From Aphrocallistes beatrix (Eukaryota > Porifera > Hexactinellida > Sceptrulophora > Aphrocallistidae): a stretch of 64,000 nt of DNA. Under the pieces are notes generated by a model. That model was not told where the DNA came from and did not search any database. It saw only the letters and a list, made by a program, of their open reading frames with translations. Where the stretch lies: contig OY725505.1 in the NCBI GenBank assembly GCA_963281255.1, forward strand, positions 3,100,001 through 3,164,000. The letters run 5' to 3'. Below, piece by piece: positions 37,701 to 44,489 of this stretch (its first letter is position 1; each line of letters opens with the position of its first letter). Position numbers and translations under genes: made by a program.

Positions 37701-39121
37701 TAGTGGTATCAGTGCTTAGGAACTTTTCTCCTGACTATCCAATTCTAACCAAACTGAACTCTTACTTGAAAGTTGAAATGACAGCAGACCTTGTGGTGAA
37801 CATCTGGGGGTTTAGTATATTGACCAATCAACTCTTTAGATAGCACTGGCAATATTAATTTAATCCATATAGCCATTTTTTAATCTCAACCACATTACCA
37901 TCCAGTGGATATGTCATCTGTATTCTCTCACACTAATCAAGCCAATCAGATGATTTGATACATCATAGCTTATTTCAATACTGATTATCATAATTGAAGA
38001 TAGATTACATTACTTTTAAGACATTTTATTCATTTACTAATTCCTAGGATTAAATGTCTAATTTTAAATTCTATAATTGGCTCTTACTCATATGATTAAT
38101 ATTCACTTTACACTGATATAGTACTTTCAGTTTGGCACTTTCTATCGTGTGACTTTATAGATATCCAAGCCAGAAAATATGTAGACACCTCCTCAAAAAC
38201 AGGACAGAATATTGGTAAGTCAGCAGATATTATCTAAAATACCTAGTAGCGGTTATGTTCCAATGGAATTCTTTGTAACTCCCACTAATTGAATATCTGA
38301 TGAGATGGAAAATGAGTTCGGGCCAGAAAGTTCTAATTTATATTAGCAACTGATTGTAGAGGAACTATTTCAAGCTATTGCAGAGGATTTCCAAGCTAAC
38401 AAAAATTCTTTTACACCTAAAACTACTACAGGTAAATGCCGGTATTCTTTTCCTGAATATTTTCACACATTTATAGAAACAAATATTGATAAAGAATAAA
38501 ATAATATTTACACATTCATACTTTGATTTTACATTCGGGGAAGGGGAGAACAAAACACCGAATATTTTCTAAAGAAATTGTCCTTCAATCTCGATGGATA
38601 TTTCTTTCCAGTATGCAGAAAAGAATAACTTAAAATTGTAAATAATATAAATTGACTCCACAAGTCTATATCTTTTGTATGAGAGTGTTTTATACATTGA
38701 TTGAAGTAATCTTGCCCCCTGGCCCCCTTGCCCCCATGCCCCTATCCCCTTGTCCCCTTGCCCCTTTGTCCCCTAGCCACCTTTCCCCCTTGCCCCCTAG
38801 CCCCTTTGTCCCTAGCCACCTTGTCTCCTAGCCCCCTTGCCCCCATGCCCCCATGCCCCCTAGCCTCCTTGCCCCCTAGCCCCTTTGTCCCTAGCCACCT
38901 TGTCTCCTAGCCCCCTTGCCCCCATGCCCCCTTGCCCCCTTGTCTCCTTGCCCCCTTGTCTCCTTGTCCCCTTGCCCTCTTGTTGTTCTACCCTGAAATT
39001 CTATTGGCTACTCCTCGCTACTGATTTACTGAGTTTCAATTGGTTAATTGGTTACAACTCATCAATCCTAGGAATGGATATTGGAGATCCGATCGAGAAG
39101 AGGAGACTGTGCTGCAACTAG
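10767..39121 (+). CDS. RAB24: Rab24 small GTPase
   Basis: Eight exons: 10767-10889, 35242-35310, 36841-36919, 37138-37205, 37275-37374, 38161-38214, 38360-38431, 39072-39121. Together they give 204 residues, the usual Rab24 length. Seen: P-loop GKEYGGKT (14-21), TIGAAF after it, [11 protein letters not shown] (from 65), FERAKFW, GTKLD (121-125), TSSKTG (156-161) and a C-terminal di-cysteine (CCN, 202-204) for geranylgeranylation. Rab24 is known to be atypical, with Ser in place of the catalytic Gln of DTAGQE and TKxD in place of NKxD. Both are present here, which separates it from other Rabs. It acts in late autophagy and endo-lysosomal clearance. The first ATG is at 10767. Poly(A) signal AATAAA at 39267. 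Intron 1 is 24,352 bp and hosts three kinase genes. Introns 2 and 7 carry C-rich minisatellites. Confidence 0.95.
10890..15184 (+). other. RAB24 intron 1, first part
   Basis: AT-rich, non-coding as far as I can tell. It contains CTATTTATAG at 10897, degraded copies of the ~95-bp dispersed element (about 12395-12485 and 14515-14575), a family A tail near 13090-13115 and a full family A foldback at 14663-14854. A protein-like short frame on the minus strand at about 13390-13570 has no recognisable homology. Confidence 0.6.
14663..14854. repeat. Foldback element, family A, full copy
   Basis: About 192 bp. It starts TACAGTCGACTCCGCTTAAT and ends TTAAGCGGAGTCGACTGTA. Internally it has inverted AGCGG/CCGCT blocks and the GGTTCTCCGCTTAATCGGG sub-repeat. 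It lies ~330 bp downstream of the 3' end of the minus-strand kinase gene. Confidence 0.9.
15185..16312 (-). CDS. JNK-like protein kinase without TPY motif (copy 1)
   Basis: Intronless, 375 residues, antisense inside RAB24 intron 1. Intact kinase features: VAIKK lysine (K73), HRDLKPGN (163-170), DFG (183-185), APE (206-208), and [12 protein letters not shown] in the C-lobe. KRYQNLEYI and [10 protein letters not shown] closely match JNK rather than ERK. Two departures: the glycine loop reads [10 protein letters not shown] (first Gly is Asn), and the activation loop has T196-I-K198 where JNK has T-P-Y. MKK4/MKK7-type dual phosphorylation therefore cannot occur, although Thr remains. A TATA box sits on the minus strand at 16364-16373, ~52 bp from the ATG, and AATAAA signals lie at the stop. 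This looks like an expressed retrogene-type copy. Catalytic activity is inferred, not shown. Confidence 0.92.
   Translation of the reverse strand: MATRVTKSQKSNEDRIKANTEFYTTKVPIPESQRSYEYVVKKRYQNLEYINAGAQGCVVSAFDKLTGTKVAIKKAEVNPTYIRNNYREIDILSRVNHENIIKVLDIFTPAEEIQNMTNIYIVMPFVDGTLNMIDTELSLEHIRYIIGNVLNAVHYLHESNIMHRDLKPGNIGIDSQSDVSLLDFGLASLDSIAKMTIKVVTKSYRAPELWLKLDYDKKIDLWSIGCILAELCVKRSIFKVDENYVNDERHLSKICEILGKPDFASLYETLSADALKNLSTIQEFETPKFDEIFSDDNSICKEGGEQLKSLLKGLLDLNPKTRLSAEEALNHPFFKSEMEEDILNNKATQIPSFTYTDKDHYFLQQRIWEKIQQYK
16364..16373 (-). promoter_or_regulatory. TATA box for kinase copy 1
   Basis: On the minus strand it reads GTATAAATAG, about 52 bp before the ATG. Spacing allows a ~20-30 nt 5'UTR. 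The same ten bases precede kinase copy 3, the NLR gene and DUOXA. Confidence 0.6.
16694..16863. mobile_element. Foldback MITE with CAGGGTTTCATTTA ends
   Basis: The left end CAGGGTTTCATTTA pairs with the right end TAAATGAAACCCTG, and internal AAGGGATGGC / GCCATCCC blocks also pair. CCAGT is directly repeated on both sides (16689-16693 and 16864-16868), consistent with a 5-bp target duplication. CAGGG-type ends are common in hAT-related elements, but those normally make 8-bp duplications, so the superfamily is uncertain. Confidence 0.7.
20585..20727. mobile_element. hAT-type MITE with 8-bp target duplication
   Basis: 143 bp. Left end CAGTGGTTTCCAACC, right end GGTTGAAAACCGCTG (inverse CAGCGGTTTTCAACC), flanked on both sides by TGGTAATG (20577-20584 and 20728-20735). 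CAGNGGTT termini with 8-bp duplications are characteristic of hAT elements. Too short to encode a transposase, so non-autonomous. Confidence 0.88.
22186..22515 (+). repeat. Family G repeat, left inverted copy
   Basis: About 330 bp, repeated in opposite orientation at 27858-28187. A shorter, more diverged direct copy lies at 25420-25640. Shared landmarks: CCTGGATTCTGATTGG, AAAAGGTGTGAAGATT, CAGGTTCAAATCTCCACCAT and AATTCCAGGAGCGACCATAC. The inverted pair brackets kinase copy 2. Confidence 0.85.
23571..23683 (+). promoter_or_regulatory. Candidate TATA elements for kinase copy 2
   Basis: GTATAAATAC at 23571-23580 is well placed for a start at 23688. GTATAAAAG at 23675-23683 is only 5 bp from that ATG; if it is the functional box, transcription would begin downstream and Met27 (23766) would be the start. 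Both are recorded because they decide whether the 26-residue N-terminal extension exists. Confidence 0.45.
23688..24899 (+). CDS. JNK-like protein kinase without TPY motif (copy 2)
   Basis: Intronless, 403 residues from 23688 (377 from Met27), sense strand inside RAB24 intron 1. [20 protein letters not shown] aligns directly with the JNK N-lobe entry. Present: [10 protein letters not shown] glycine loop, VAIKK (K99), HRDLKPQN (189-196), DFG (209-211), APE (234-236), and a JNK-like C-terminus (EIPQPN...[12 protein letters not shown]). In the activation loop S224-M-H226 replaces T-P-Y, so the tyrosine is lost. Residues 1-26 are basic and Ser/Thr-rich with no acidic residue, as in mitochondrial presequences; this extension may be real or untranslated. 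AATAAA at 24993. Substrates unknown; stress-kinase descent is clear. Confidence 0.93.
   Translation: MNYLSNFKRTTCNFLKSTLTNKLQSRMASFKPYTRRNSHTHDMMIPKLPSSTEYHEVDIGKSVFTIKKRYQNLSYIGKGSQGCVVEAFDTVSQKKVAIKKIICTPLMAKFAFRELFLLKHLNHPNVISLIEAFTPSSSAEDMNEYYVVMPKMDATMADLSKPLDHPHMAALIYQILCALHYLHAKGIIHRDLKPQNIGVMRTCELKLLDFGLARSIPRLGRRMSMHMVTLHYRAPELLLGIDYDATVDMWSVGCILAELISDRVLFRGCDEVDQLHKIVSVLGIPDSTLISQSPQSAQEFFKNYKDFSRKTSIQDIFPDSTFKAESHNREMNSHARDILGKLLECDPKKRISATEALQHPYFDEFFTPEDLVVSPTEIPQPNAQDCNTFESWKGDLFAELRSS
25117..25308. repeat. Foldback element, family A, full copy
   Basis: 192 bp between TACAGTCGACTCC and GGAGTCGACTGTA, ~220 bp downstream of the kinase copy 2 stop. It is in the opposite internal orientation to the 14663 copy. 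Confidence 0.9.
25420..25640 (+). repeat. Family G repeat, diverged third copy
   Basis: Shares CATGGATTCTGATTGGCTAA, AAAGGTGTGAA, GCACCCAGGTTCAAATCTCC and AAATTTGGTGCAATT with the copies at 22186 and 27858, with more substitutions. Direct relative to the left copy. Confidence 0.75.
26191..26370. repeat. Foldback element, family E, second copy
   Basis: From TAGAACCAGAACTCAGATAA to CTAACCGAGTTCTACTGTA. Internal GTACGTACTAACGGAG and TACGTCTTATCCCGAGTACG blocks pair with each other. The left end is decayed relative to 2501. Confidence 0.65.
27858..28187 (-). repeat. Family G repeat, right inverted copy
   Basis: Reverse orientation of 22186-22515. GGTCGCTCCTGGAAATTCTA, GAACCTGGATGCAAATTCTG, CCAATCAGAATCCAGGGATT and AAACTTGAAATCTGATTGG appear in the inverted order expected. 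Confidence 0.85.
28749..28780. repeat. Perfect 14-bp inverted repeat (hairpin)
   Basis: GTAGAGTAGTTAGC, then TCAT, then GCTAACTACTCTAC. It could form a cruciform or RNA hairpin. No other link is seen. Confidence 0.8.
31292..31606 (-). CDS. Possible orphan terminal exon, unknown product
   Basis: On the minus strand a TTTTTTTAG acceptor just above 31606 opens a 104-codon frame ending in a stop at 31292-31294. It starts [17 protein letters not shown] and ends [10 protein letters not shown]. Residue composition is protein-like (amphipathic helices, balanced charges), unlike most frames here, but I recognise no family. No convincing upstream exon was found; a frame at 32042-32245 (-) could be another piece. 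It may be a decayed gene fragment or chance. Confidence 0.25.
   Translation of the reverse strand, partial: VQHLIEEFVLDNSRGKFALQKAFNFVVTQEITLFYELLLEALNRVLPLSIDTLRVCPNNIISPAVTSNSEISDRVNFEIWQHDSNKSSSPILVRIIKELQKRFP
33159..34241 (-). CDS. JNK-like protein kinase without TPY motif (copy 3)
   Basis: Intronless, 360 residues, antisense in RAB24 intron 1. Intact: [10 protein letters not shown] glycine loop, VAIKK (K52), HRDIKPSN (142-149), DFG (162-164), APE (187-189), [12 protein letters not shown], and a JNK-type C-terminus ([14 protein letters not shown]). T177-N-G179 stands where JNK has T-P-Y, so again Thr is kept and Pro and Tyr are lost. An acidic stretch ([10 protein letters not shown], 319-328) precedes the tail. 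TATA box at 34283-34292 (-), ~42 bp from the ATG; AATAAA on the minus strand near 33075-33080. Two of the three copies share orientation and promoter layout, consistent with duplication of an intronless ancestor. Confidence 0.93.
   Translation of the reverse strand: MENLEFYNTKVSESEHFTLKTQYQNAEYIGNGSYGIVVKAYDTINKKLVAIKKVKCNHPEMGRYYYRELTLLKSTKQRHTVALLDVFTPAKTPEEMEEFYLVMEYMEKTLQDAVLRTHDQVALIIYQLLIALNELQERNIIHRDIKPSNIGIRRDYTLKLLDFGMAREKAQNNSKMTNGVQTLIYRAPEILLDTAYDNKVDVWSLGCIFAELLTGEKLFKERNEFGQLTEIMRTIGRPSERFIQKLSPKKQNAFRTCDRKQSESLIPDSKIKMEDADSELNMLARDLLSKLLRFDPETRLSVEAAVQHPYFKVAFELYDEIETDFDEEVTFEKSKVSSEDINNETELQTWKEIIYRELCL
34242..35241. other. RAB24 intron 1, last part
   Basis: 5' flank of kinase copy 3, then AT-rich sequence up to the acceptor TTCTTTAG before RAB24 exon 2. 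No further feature. Confidence 0.6.
34283..34292 (-). promoter_or_regulatory. TATA box for kinase copy 3
   Basis: GTATAAATAG on the minus strand, identical in its ten bases to the box of kinase copy 1 and similarly spaced from the ATG. Confidence 0.6.
36423..36545. repeat. Foldback with TCGAAACCGTTT ends
   Basis: TCGAAACCGTTTCTTTC at the left and AAACGGTTTCGA at the right. Internally CTTACTATTTCAA pairs with TTGAAATAGTAAG. A one-armed relative occurs in RhoGEF intron 3 near 4437-4480. Confidence 0.75.
36577..36790. repeat. C-rich (TTGCCCCC) minisatellite
   Basis: Irregular repeats of TTGCCCC/CTTTGCCCC, ending 50 bp before RAB24 exon 3. The minus (template) strand is G-rich with many G4-5 runs and could form G-quadruplexes. 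Minus-strand frames mimic collagen (Gly-X-Lys repeats) but only because of the unit sequence. Confidence 0.9.
37375..38160 (+). other. RAB24 intron 5
   Basis: Donor GTAAGA at 37375; acceptor CTTTATAG ending at 38160. Besides the microsatellite, nothing is recognised. Confidence 0.7.
37438..37590. repeat. Tetranucleotide (TTCG)n/(TTCA)n microsatellite
   Basis: In RAB24 intron 5 (37375-38160). TTCA-rich edges and a pure TTCG core of more than a dozen units. Confidence 0.95.
38432..39071 (+). other. RAB24 intron 7 with second C-rich minisatellite (38711-38982)
   Basis: Donor GTAAAT at 38432; acceptor ATCCTAG ending at 39071. The array consists of CCCCTTGCC / CCTAGCC units, with a longer block beginning TAGCCCCTTTGTCCCTAGCC present twice (about 38808 and 38877). 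It is a second C-rich array in the same gene but with a different unit from the one in intron 2. Confidence 0.85.
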
Positions 39122-39548
39122 CACCCTTCAGACTGCACCATACCAGCACTGTATATTGTATAGAGTAGATTGGTATATGGCATGTATGTATGTATGTTGT
39201 TTTTATGATTTTTGTTTTTCGCTCAAGCATTGTTGTCTTGTAACATTTACTATTGTTAATATGTTGAATAAAATAACTGAGTTATCTTCTGGAGTAGATC
39301 TAGTGTGAGATTATTACACAATATGATGCAAGTTCTGATATTAACTGTGGCCCTGTTATGTCTAGTGAGACTAGATAGATGAGTTAATGTTGTAAGGACT
39401 AATTTATTGGATGGTAGAGTGCAAACTATAATCTTACAAAACAATCTTTTTCAATGAATAGAATAGAATAGATGGAACAGTACGCGTATTATACGTCACG
39501 AAACATCTTACTATTAAAACTCTATTAATATATATATATATATATATA

Positions 39549-39740
39549 TACAGTCGACTCCGCTTAATAGGGTAACTGTTTAATCGGGTCAACCGCTTAA
39601 TCGGGTCACTTTTGGCAGGACCGAAATAGATCTCACACATACAAGCTAATACAAAATATTTTCGGTTAATAGGGTTCTCCGCTTAATCGGGCCAAAATGT
39701 CATCTGACCGATGTGACCCTATTAAGCGGAGTCAACTGTA
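39549..39740. repeat. Foldback element, family A, inserted in TA microsatellite
   Basis: 192 bp, TACAGTCGACTCC to GAGTCAACTGTA, embedded between TATATA runs, as expected for TA-targeted insertion. Confidence 0.9.
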
Positions 39741-39747
39741 TATATAT

Positions 39748-39915
39748 CTCTGTAACGAATTGATTGAAGAAACTGCCAGGCACAGAAAGGTGATTTTTGA
39801 CATGTGGGGGTCTTTTGGCTATATCTATCATATAATCAATCCATGTGAGCCTAGACGCCCGAAGGGCGCAAAGCGTCTGCCAGCCGAGCAGCGCAAGTAA
39901 AGCGCGCTTGTGATA
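39748..39915 (+). repeat. Family D dispersed repeat
   Basis: CTGTAACGAATTGATTGAAG, then AACTGCCAGGCACAGAAAGG and GATTTTTGACATGTGGG, followed by a GC-rich tail (AGCGCGCTTGTG). A second copy occurs at about 62450-62668 in DUOX intron 7, with the same order of blocks. SINE-like by layout, but no Pol III promoter was identified. Confidence 0.65.
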
Positions 39916-40053
39916 TAATAAATCCACTAGGAGGATGGTGAATATTTGTACATGGGAGATATCTAACTTTACTGCATTCAAGGCTGTAGTCACCAGGTGT
40001 GAAGTGGTCAGGTTGAACCGAACGACTACGACCTTGTGTATTTCCTCTTATCT

Positions 40054-40525
40054 GTACTGTTGCGTGAAATTTTCAGGCAATTATATAAAAGGAACCAGGG
40101 ATGTGCAACTTGCGTGAAATCTGAGGCATTTATATAGCAAGAACCATGGATATAAATTCTGAGACATCCGCTTAGAAGCCTTAGCAAGCTCTGATATAAT
40201 ATTATGCAACTTGTAGTTCCTTTTACACAATGATTTTTCACGAAACATCATGATTTAGTTCTATTTTGTAGTTATAAGTTATAAGAATTCTTGCTTACGG
40301 CTAACACGCAAACTCAATAATGTATACGGTGATCCTAGAAATAGAATAGGATTTGGAATCAGAACCAATTATCATGTTTTGTGAAATATCATTCTGTAAT
40401 AGGAACTACAAGTTGCATAATATTAGATAAGAGCTTGCTAAGCGGATGTCTCAGAATTTCACCCAAGTTGTACATCCATGGTTCCTGTGATATAAGTACC
40501 TCAGAATTTCACGCAACAGTACTAA
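40054..40525. repeat. Long inverted repeat (~470 bp foldback)
   Basis: The ends TACTGTTGCGTGAAATTTT and AATTTCACGCAACAGTA are inverted. GACATCCGCTTAGAAGCC / GCTAAGCGGATGTC and CAACTTGTAGTTCCTTTT / GGAACTACAAGTTG also pair. The central ~150 bp are unpaired. It ends ~70 bp before the TMEM218 start. Confidence 0.85.
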
Positions 40526-40593
40526 TTAAAACGCGATTGTCTCCTGCACTCAACTAATGCTTTTTATTTTCTCTTTGCTTCGTCTTAGCTTCA

Positions 40594-42422
40594 ATGGCAC
40601 TCGTTGTAGGACTGAATATAGGTGTCGGAGTATTAATAATCTTAATAATCTGGACAATTGCAGTAGGATTATCCATGGTGCTTGCTTTCTTCAAAGATAT
40701 TAGGTATGACTGGCAATCCAATACAGACTAGATTACATGCATCATGACGGTAATAGTTCTGTTGCGTAGATTCGTGAGATCGTAGATTCGTGAGATTCTT
40801 ATACTACATAACCATGGATGGTTTTCTAGCGTAGAATTCTGAGATTATCCGTAGAATCGTGAGAATTTGTTCCGTTTACTCAAATCACTATATGGTTCAA
40901 TCAGTTTCATCGTAACTTGATAACTATCGCCACTAAATAGTGTCACGCGACACAATTTACTATGGCAAAACCCCATATGGACCATAAATGCAAAATAAAA
41001 TTCATCCATGGTCCATATGGGGTTTTACCAAGTATATTGTGTCGTGTGCCACTAAATTGTGTCGAGTACCATCAAATTGTGTCGCGTGACACTATTTAGT
41101 GGCGATAGTTATCAAGTTACGATGAAACTGATTGAACCATATAGTGTTTTGAGTAAACGGAACAAATTCTCACGATTCTACGGATAATCTCAGAATTCTA
41201 CGCTAGAAAACCATCCATGGTTATATAGTATAAGAATCTCACGGATCTACGATTTCACGAATCTACGCAACAGTTCTCCTGCATAGAAGCTAATACTGAA
41301 TTAGGCTGGTTAATTGGGAACTCCGCTTAATCAGGTTAAAATGCATAACTCGATTAAGCGAGTCAACTGTATTACTTGATCAATATATGAAATTTATCTA
41401 TCATATATTGGAACTTGACAAGTTTTCATGTTTTATCTAACAAAAGTGGATATTTGAAATTCAAATTCCATTGTGTCTGTTTAAAATGCATACCTAACAA
41501 CAGGACATCAAGTTCTGAAATGTTAATAAATTGTGCATAGAAACCGTCACTCATGAATGGAATTCATTTGGTGTTTCTGTCTACTATAAACCAGGGATTA
41601 TTAGACAAATATCTTCCAAACTTGACTTTCATGAAGAGGGATTTGTCCATTCTATCTGGCAATACAAGGAACACATTGCCTTAGAAAAGCAGTTAATACC
41701 GTATTTAACTTGAGCGACTTTATCCTCGCTACGAGATAAGTTACTTCCTTATAAGGATAAACTTTCCTAACTTATAGCAAAATATCGAAAAAGTTGATAA
41801 TTCGATTAATCGGAATTGCATCTTATTTTCGAGGTTCCAGAATGAATCTTTTGATTTGAAATTTTGAAGGATGTTGATAGTTGAACTTTTGGGTTGTTTT
41901 TCTAGGAAATACGGAATCCCGATCACTCTCACACTCTCAGTGATCCTAACTGGAGCACTGTTCCTCCCGTTAGCTTTTGAAAGAGACCAAACTGTGTCTT
42001 CTGTAAGTTAAGTACTGTTCTCATCTGTTCCACTGAACTGTATTGAATCAGTGTATACAATACTGCAGTCAAATACTAACGTACAGTTAATCCGAATACG
42101 AATCAACCAATGATTAACATTGCATATATCCTTAGCTACAACCACCGTGCATTGGAATGCTTCTATAAAGTATCGCATAAGCATTTCAATGTATTTTAAT
42201 TGTAGCCATTTTCTGATGGATCACTCAAGTTGTCTAGAGAGAGATGCCACTTTGGTGTCAGAATTGATTTATTTTTAGGTGGAGGTGGACTATATCCACG
42301 TAGTGCGTATCACATTTTTCATCTTACTCTCCGTTGCTGGGGTGATGGCGTTAGGAGTATTCAGCCATTCTTTTCTATTGGAGCCTGTGAACGCTACGAA
42401 ACACAGAAGAATTGTATGGTAG
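40594..42422 (+). CDS. TMEM218: TMEM218, ciliary transition-zone membrane protein
   Basis: Three exons, 40594-40703, 41906-42002, 42279-42422, join in frame to 116 residues (human protein about 115). Three membrane segments are visible: GVLIILIIWTIAVGLSMVLA, PITLTLSVILTGALFLPLA and TFFILLSVAGVMALGVF. VEVDYIHVVR and the C-terminal FLLEPVNA match the VEVK...VLEPIYA pattern of vertebrate TMEM218, as does the overall layout. The family protein sits at the ciliary transition zone and is linked to ciliopathies, so this animal presumably has standard cilia. Splice sites: GTATGA/TTTCTAG and GTAAGT/TTTTTAG. Intron 1 holds a ~510-bp palindrome. Confidence 0.88.
40704..41905 (+). other. TMEM218 intron 1
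   Basis: Mostly a long palindrome (40759-41272), followed by a degraded family A-like tail (about 41310-41372) and AT-rich sequence. Confidence 0.8.
40759..41272. repeat. Near-perfect ~510-bp palindrome
   Basis: Outer ends CTGTTGCGTAGATTCGTGA and TCACGAATCTACGCAACAG are inverted. The arms match almost continuously inward: AACCATGGATGGTTTTCTAG / CTAGAAAACCATCCATGGTT, ATCGCCACTAAATAGTGTC / GACACTATTTAGTGGCGAT, and ACCCCATATGGACCAT / ATGGTCCATATGGGGT. The arms are about 220 bp. The transcript could form a long hairpin. Confidence 0.93.
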
Positions 42423-42693
42423 ATGTATCTATTTTTATAACATTATATCCCACTGTATTTGATGACGTCACAGCACGTATTACTGTACTATCAGTTTGTA
42501 TTCATAATTTATGAAATTGACCATGGATAAATGAACAGACATGTTTGTTGCAGTGTTGAATGAATTGAATGAGATGACTCGTCATGAATAATGGATTTGT
42601 ATTCTACAACTTTATTGACAATTAATATTTAGAATCAAACCACACTTGTTATAATTATAGAATGTTTCCAACTCATTTAATTTAATCATACGC

Positions 42694-42915
42694 TTGAAGA
42701 GCTATCTATTTAATTCAAAGGTTAGTGTCCTGTATAGAATTACATTCCATTCAACCCAATCTATGTCTACGCAACCTGCCTGTGGTAGATTGGAATGTTC
42801 AAGACACCGATCTAACTGGTACGAGCATTGTAATGCTTGTGGCCTGTATCCAGGCTACGACAAGTTGTATTTGCCATGTAACAGCTGTTTAGGAGATTAT
42901 TCATGTGTTAATTAG
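42694..42915 (+). CDS. Small Cys-rich ORF of unknown status
   Basis: 73 codons from 42694. An alternative start, MSTQPACGRLEC, lies at 42763. The C-terminal half has CNACGLYP and CNSCLGDYSC, two CxxC pairs suggestive of a zinc-binding knuckle. CNACGLY recalls GATA fingers, but the first CxxC and spacing of a GATA finger are missing. No splice context or promoter. It could be chance or an exon of an unseen gene. Confidence 0.22.
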   Translation: MKSYLFNSKVSVLYRITFHSTQSMSTQPACGRLECSRHRSNWYEHCNACGLYPGYDKLYLPCNSCLGDYSCVN

Positions 42916-42934
42916 GTATGTGGTGAAAGCCAGG

Positions 42935-43880
42935 TATTATACAGCCCTCCAGAGATACGCTCCTAATCTCTAACCCATACATTTTTATACGCCTAAATCG
43001 ATAAATATAATACAGGGTAAATTGGGTAATATTCTAAATTTTCACGCTCCTAAACACTTTCAGGCTTAAAATCATACGCTAAAAGGAGGGTCTCGCGCTC
43101 CTAGATAATCTCTTGGGTGAAATATTTGAGATTTCTGTGTGTTTGTATAAGTCATTTTCGAGTTTAATTCATACTTACTTTCCCTGTTACAGGAACTGTC
43201 CTTTTTGCATGGATTAGGACGACTGACAGTCAATATTTAAATCTTAAATATCCCAGCGATTGTAGCACTGATTGGGAAATTATACTAACCAATCATATTC
43301 GAGTATTCTACTCCTAACCTTTAGAAGGAGCTGTACATCGAGGATGAAAATTTATTGCATTTTGTGAGCCAATCGATTCGCTGACTAATATTTACGAGTA
43401 AAGCGATTTTCTCTTTGACCATTAGACAGGAATTTAATAATCGATAATCTAGATTTTCTTATTTATACTCAAAACAAAAACGAAAAATCGATTAACCCAA
43501 AAGAAAAAGAGACGATTGGTGGACCTACGTAGAACATATCAACCCTCTCAACTCTCACAATTTCTAAGTTATTTGAGACCAAGGATTATCTAGGAGCGCG
43601 AGAAGCTCCTTTAGGCGTATGATTTTAACCTCAAAGCGTTTAAGAGCGTGGATATCCAGAATAATCCAATATAGGACACTTTTGGTAGGACCGAATAGCT
43701 CTCACACATAGAAGCTAATACGAAAGATTTTCGGTTAATAGGGTTCTCCGCTTAATCGGGACAAAATGTCCTCTGACCGATGTGACCCTATTAAGCGGAG
43801 TCGACTGTATTATAAAGTTATTTATCGATTATGCGTACGAAATTAATGGGTTAGAGAGTAGTAGCGTATCTCTGGAGGCT
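42935..43880. repeat. Large inverted repeat with a nested family A fragment
   Basis: Left arm: ATTATACAGCCCTCCAGAGA, TTTCACGCTCCTAAACACTT, CTCGCGCTCCTAGATAATC. Right arm (from ~43590): GATTATCTAGGAGCGCGAG, TTAGGCGTATGATTTTAA, TATCTCTGGAGGCTGTATAA. The right arm is interrupted at 43672-43809 by a 5'-truncated family A element that ends GGAGTCGACTGTA. A left-arm-like copy also lies at 57361-57530 in DUOXA intron 1. Confidence 0.8.
43672..43809. repeat. Foldback element, family A, truncated copy
   Basis: Lacks the left terminal ~50 bp. The remainder follows the 14663 copy closely (TTCGGTTAATAGGGTTCTCC ... GGAGTCGACTGTA). Confidence 0.85.
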
Positions 43881-44461
43881 GTATAATACTGTATGAGACC
43901 ATTACTCACTATTATCTCAGAACCAGAACACTGTCTGTAATACTATTTTGCCACATCCCATCTCACGATTAGTTAGGTTACAGATTGAGAGGTATCAGGT
44001 CTGACATAGCTACGTATTCCATCTCGGAGTAGTAGACTCGGATTTGATTGGCCCGATTAATGATATGTCCAACCAACCAGGTTCCATCTTTCCTGTGCTC
44101 GTGTATTATCATGCTTTGTTTGGCCACTGCTTACTAGACATGTTTGTTCCACACAACATGGCGCATGTGTTGTTGTCTACCGCCCTTTAGTTCATTATTC
44201 TGTTTGTGTGTAAGACTTTTTAAGAACTTACAAATCACTATTATGTCAGACTACTCTACTAAATTAATAATACTTCCTCCAACCAATAAACTCTCCACTT
44301 ATTAACTAATCAAGTCCACCTTGTGGTAAACAACAACAACACAACACAACGAGTAGTGGCATCTCCATATTCATAATTGCTTCGTGGAAAGCGACACAAG
44401 ACATATCACATTGATGCTAAGGCTAACACGTTGAGATAGTGAGTTGTACTAGAGCAGAGAA

Positions 44462-44471
44462 GTATAAATAG
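44462..44471 (+). promoter_or_regulatory. TATA box for the NLR gene
   Basis: GTATAAATAG, followed ~30 bp later by a candidate start region. The flanking ACGGAAAATAAACTCAATC stretch and the donor at 44574 fit a short 5'UTR exon. Confidence 0.6.
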
Positions 44472-44489
44472 CTGTAGTCAGAGGAACAC

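Larger units (their letters stand above)
39122..40593. other. Intergenic region, RAB24 to TMEM218
   Basis: RAB24 3' flank (AATAAA 39267), a TA microsatellite (39527-39548) running into a family A foldback (39549-39740), a family D repeat (39748-39915) and an inverted repeat (40054-40525). A splice acceptor CGTCTTAG at 40588, just before the TMEM218 ATG, hints at a non-coding first exon somewhere upstream. Confidence 0.65.
42423..44461. other. Intergenic region, TMEM218 to NLR gene
   Basis: Contains a small Cys-rich frame (42694-42915) and a large inverted repeat (42935-43880) with a family A fragment in its right arm. The NLR promoter flank begins near 44300. Confidence 0.6.

Noticed and set aside
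42835..42860. GATA zinc finger (CNACGLY)
   Set aside because: The upstream CxxC with 17-18 residue spacing and the basic tail of a GATA finger are absent.
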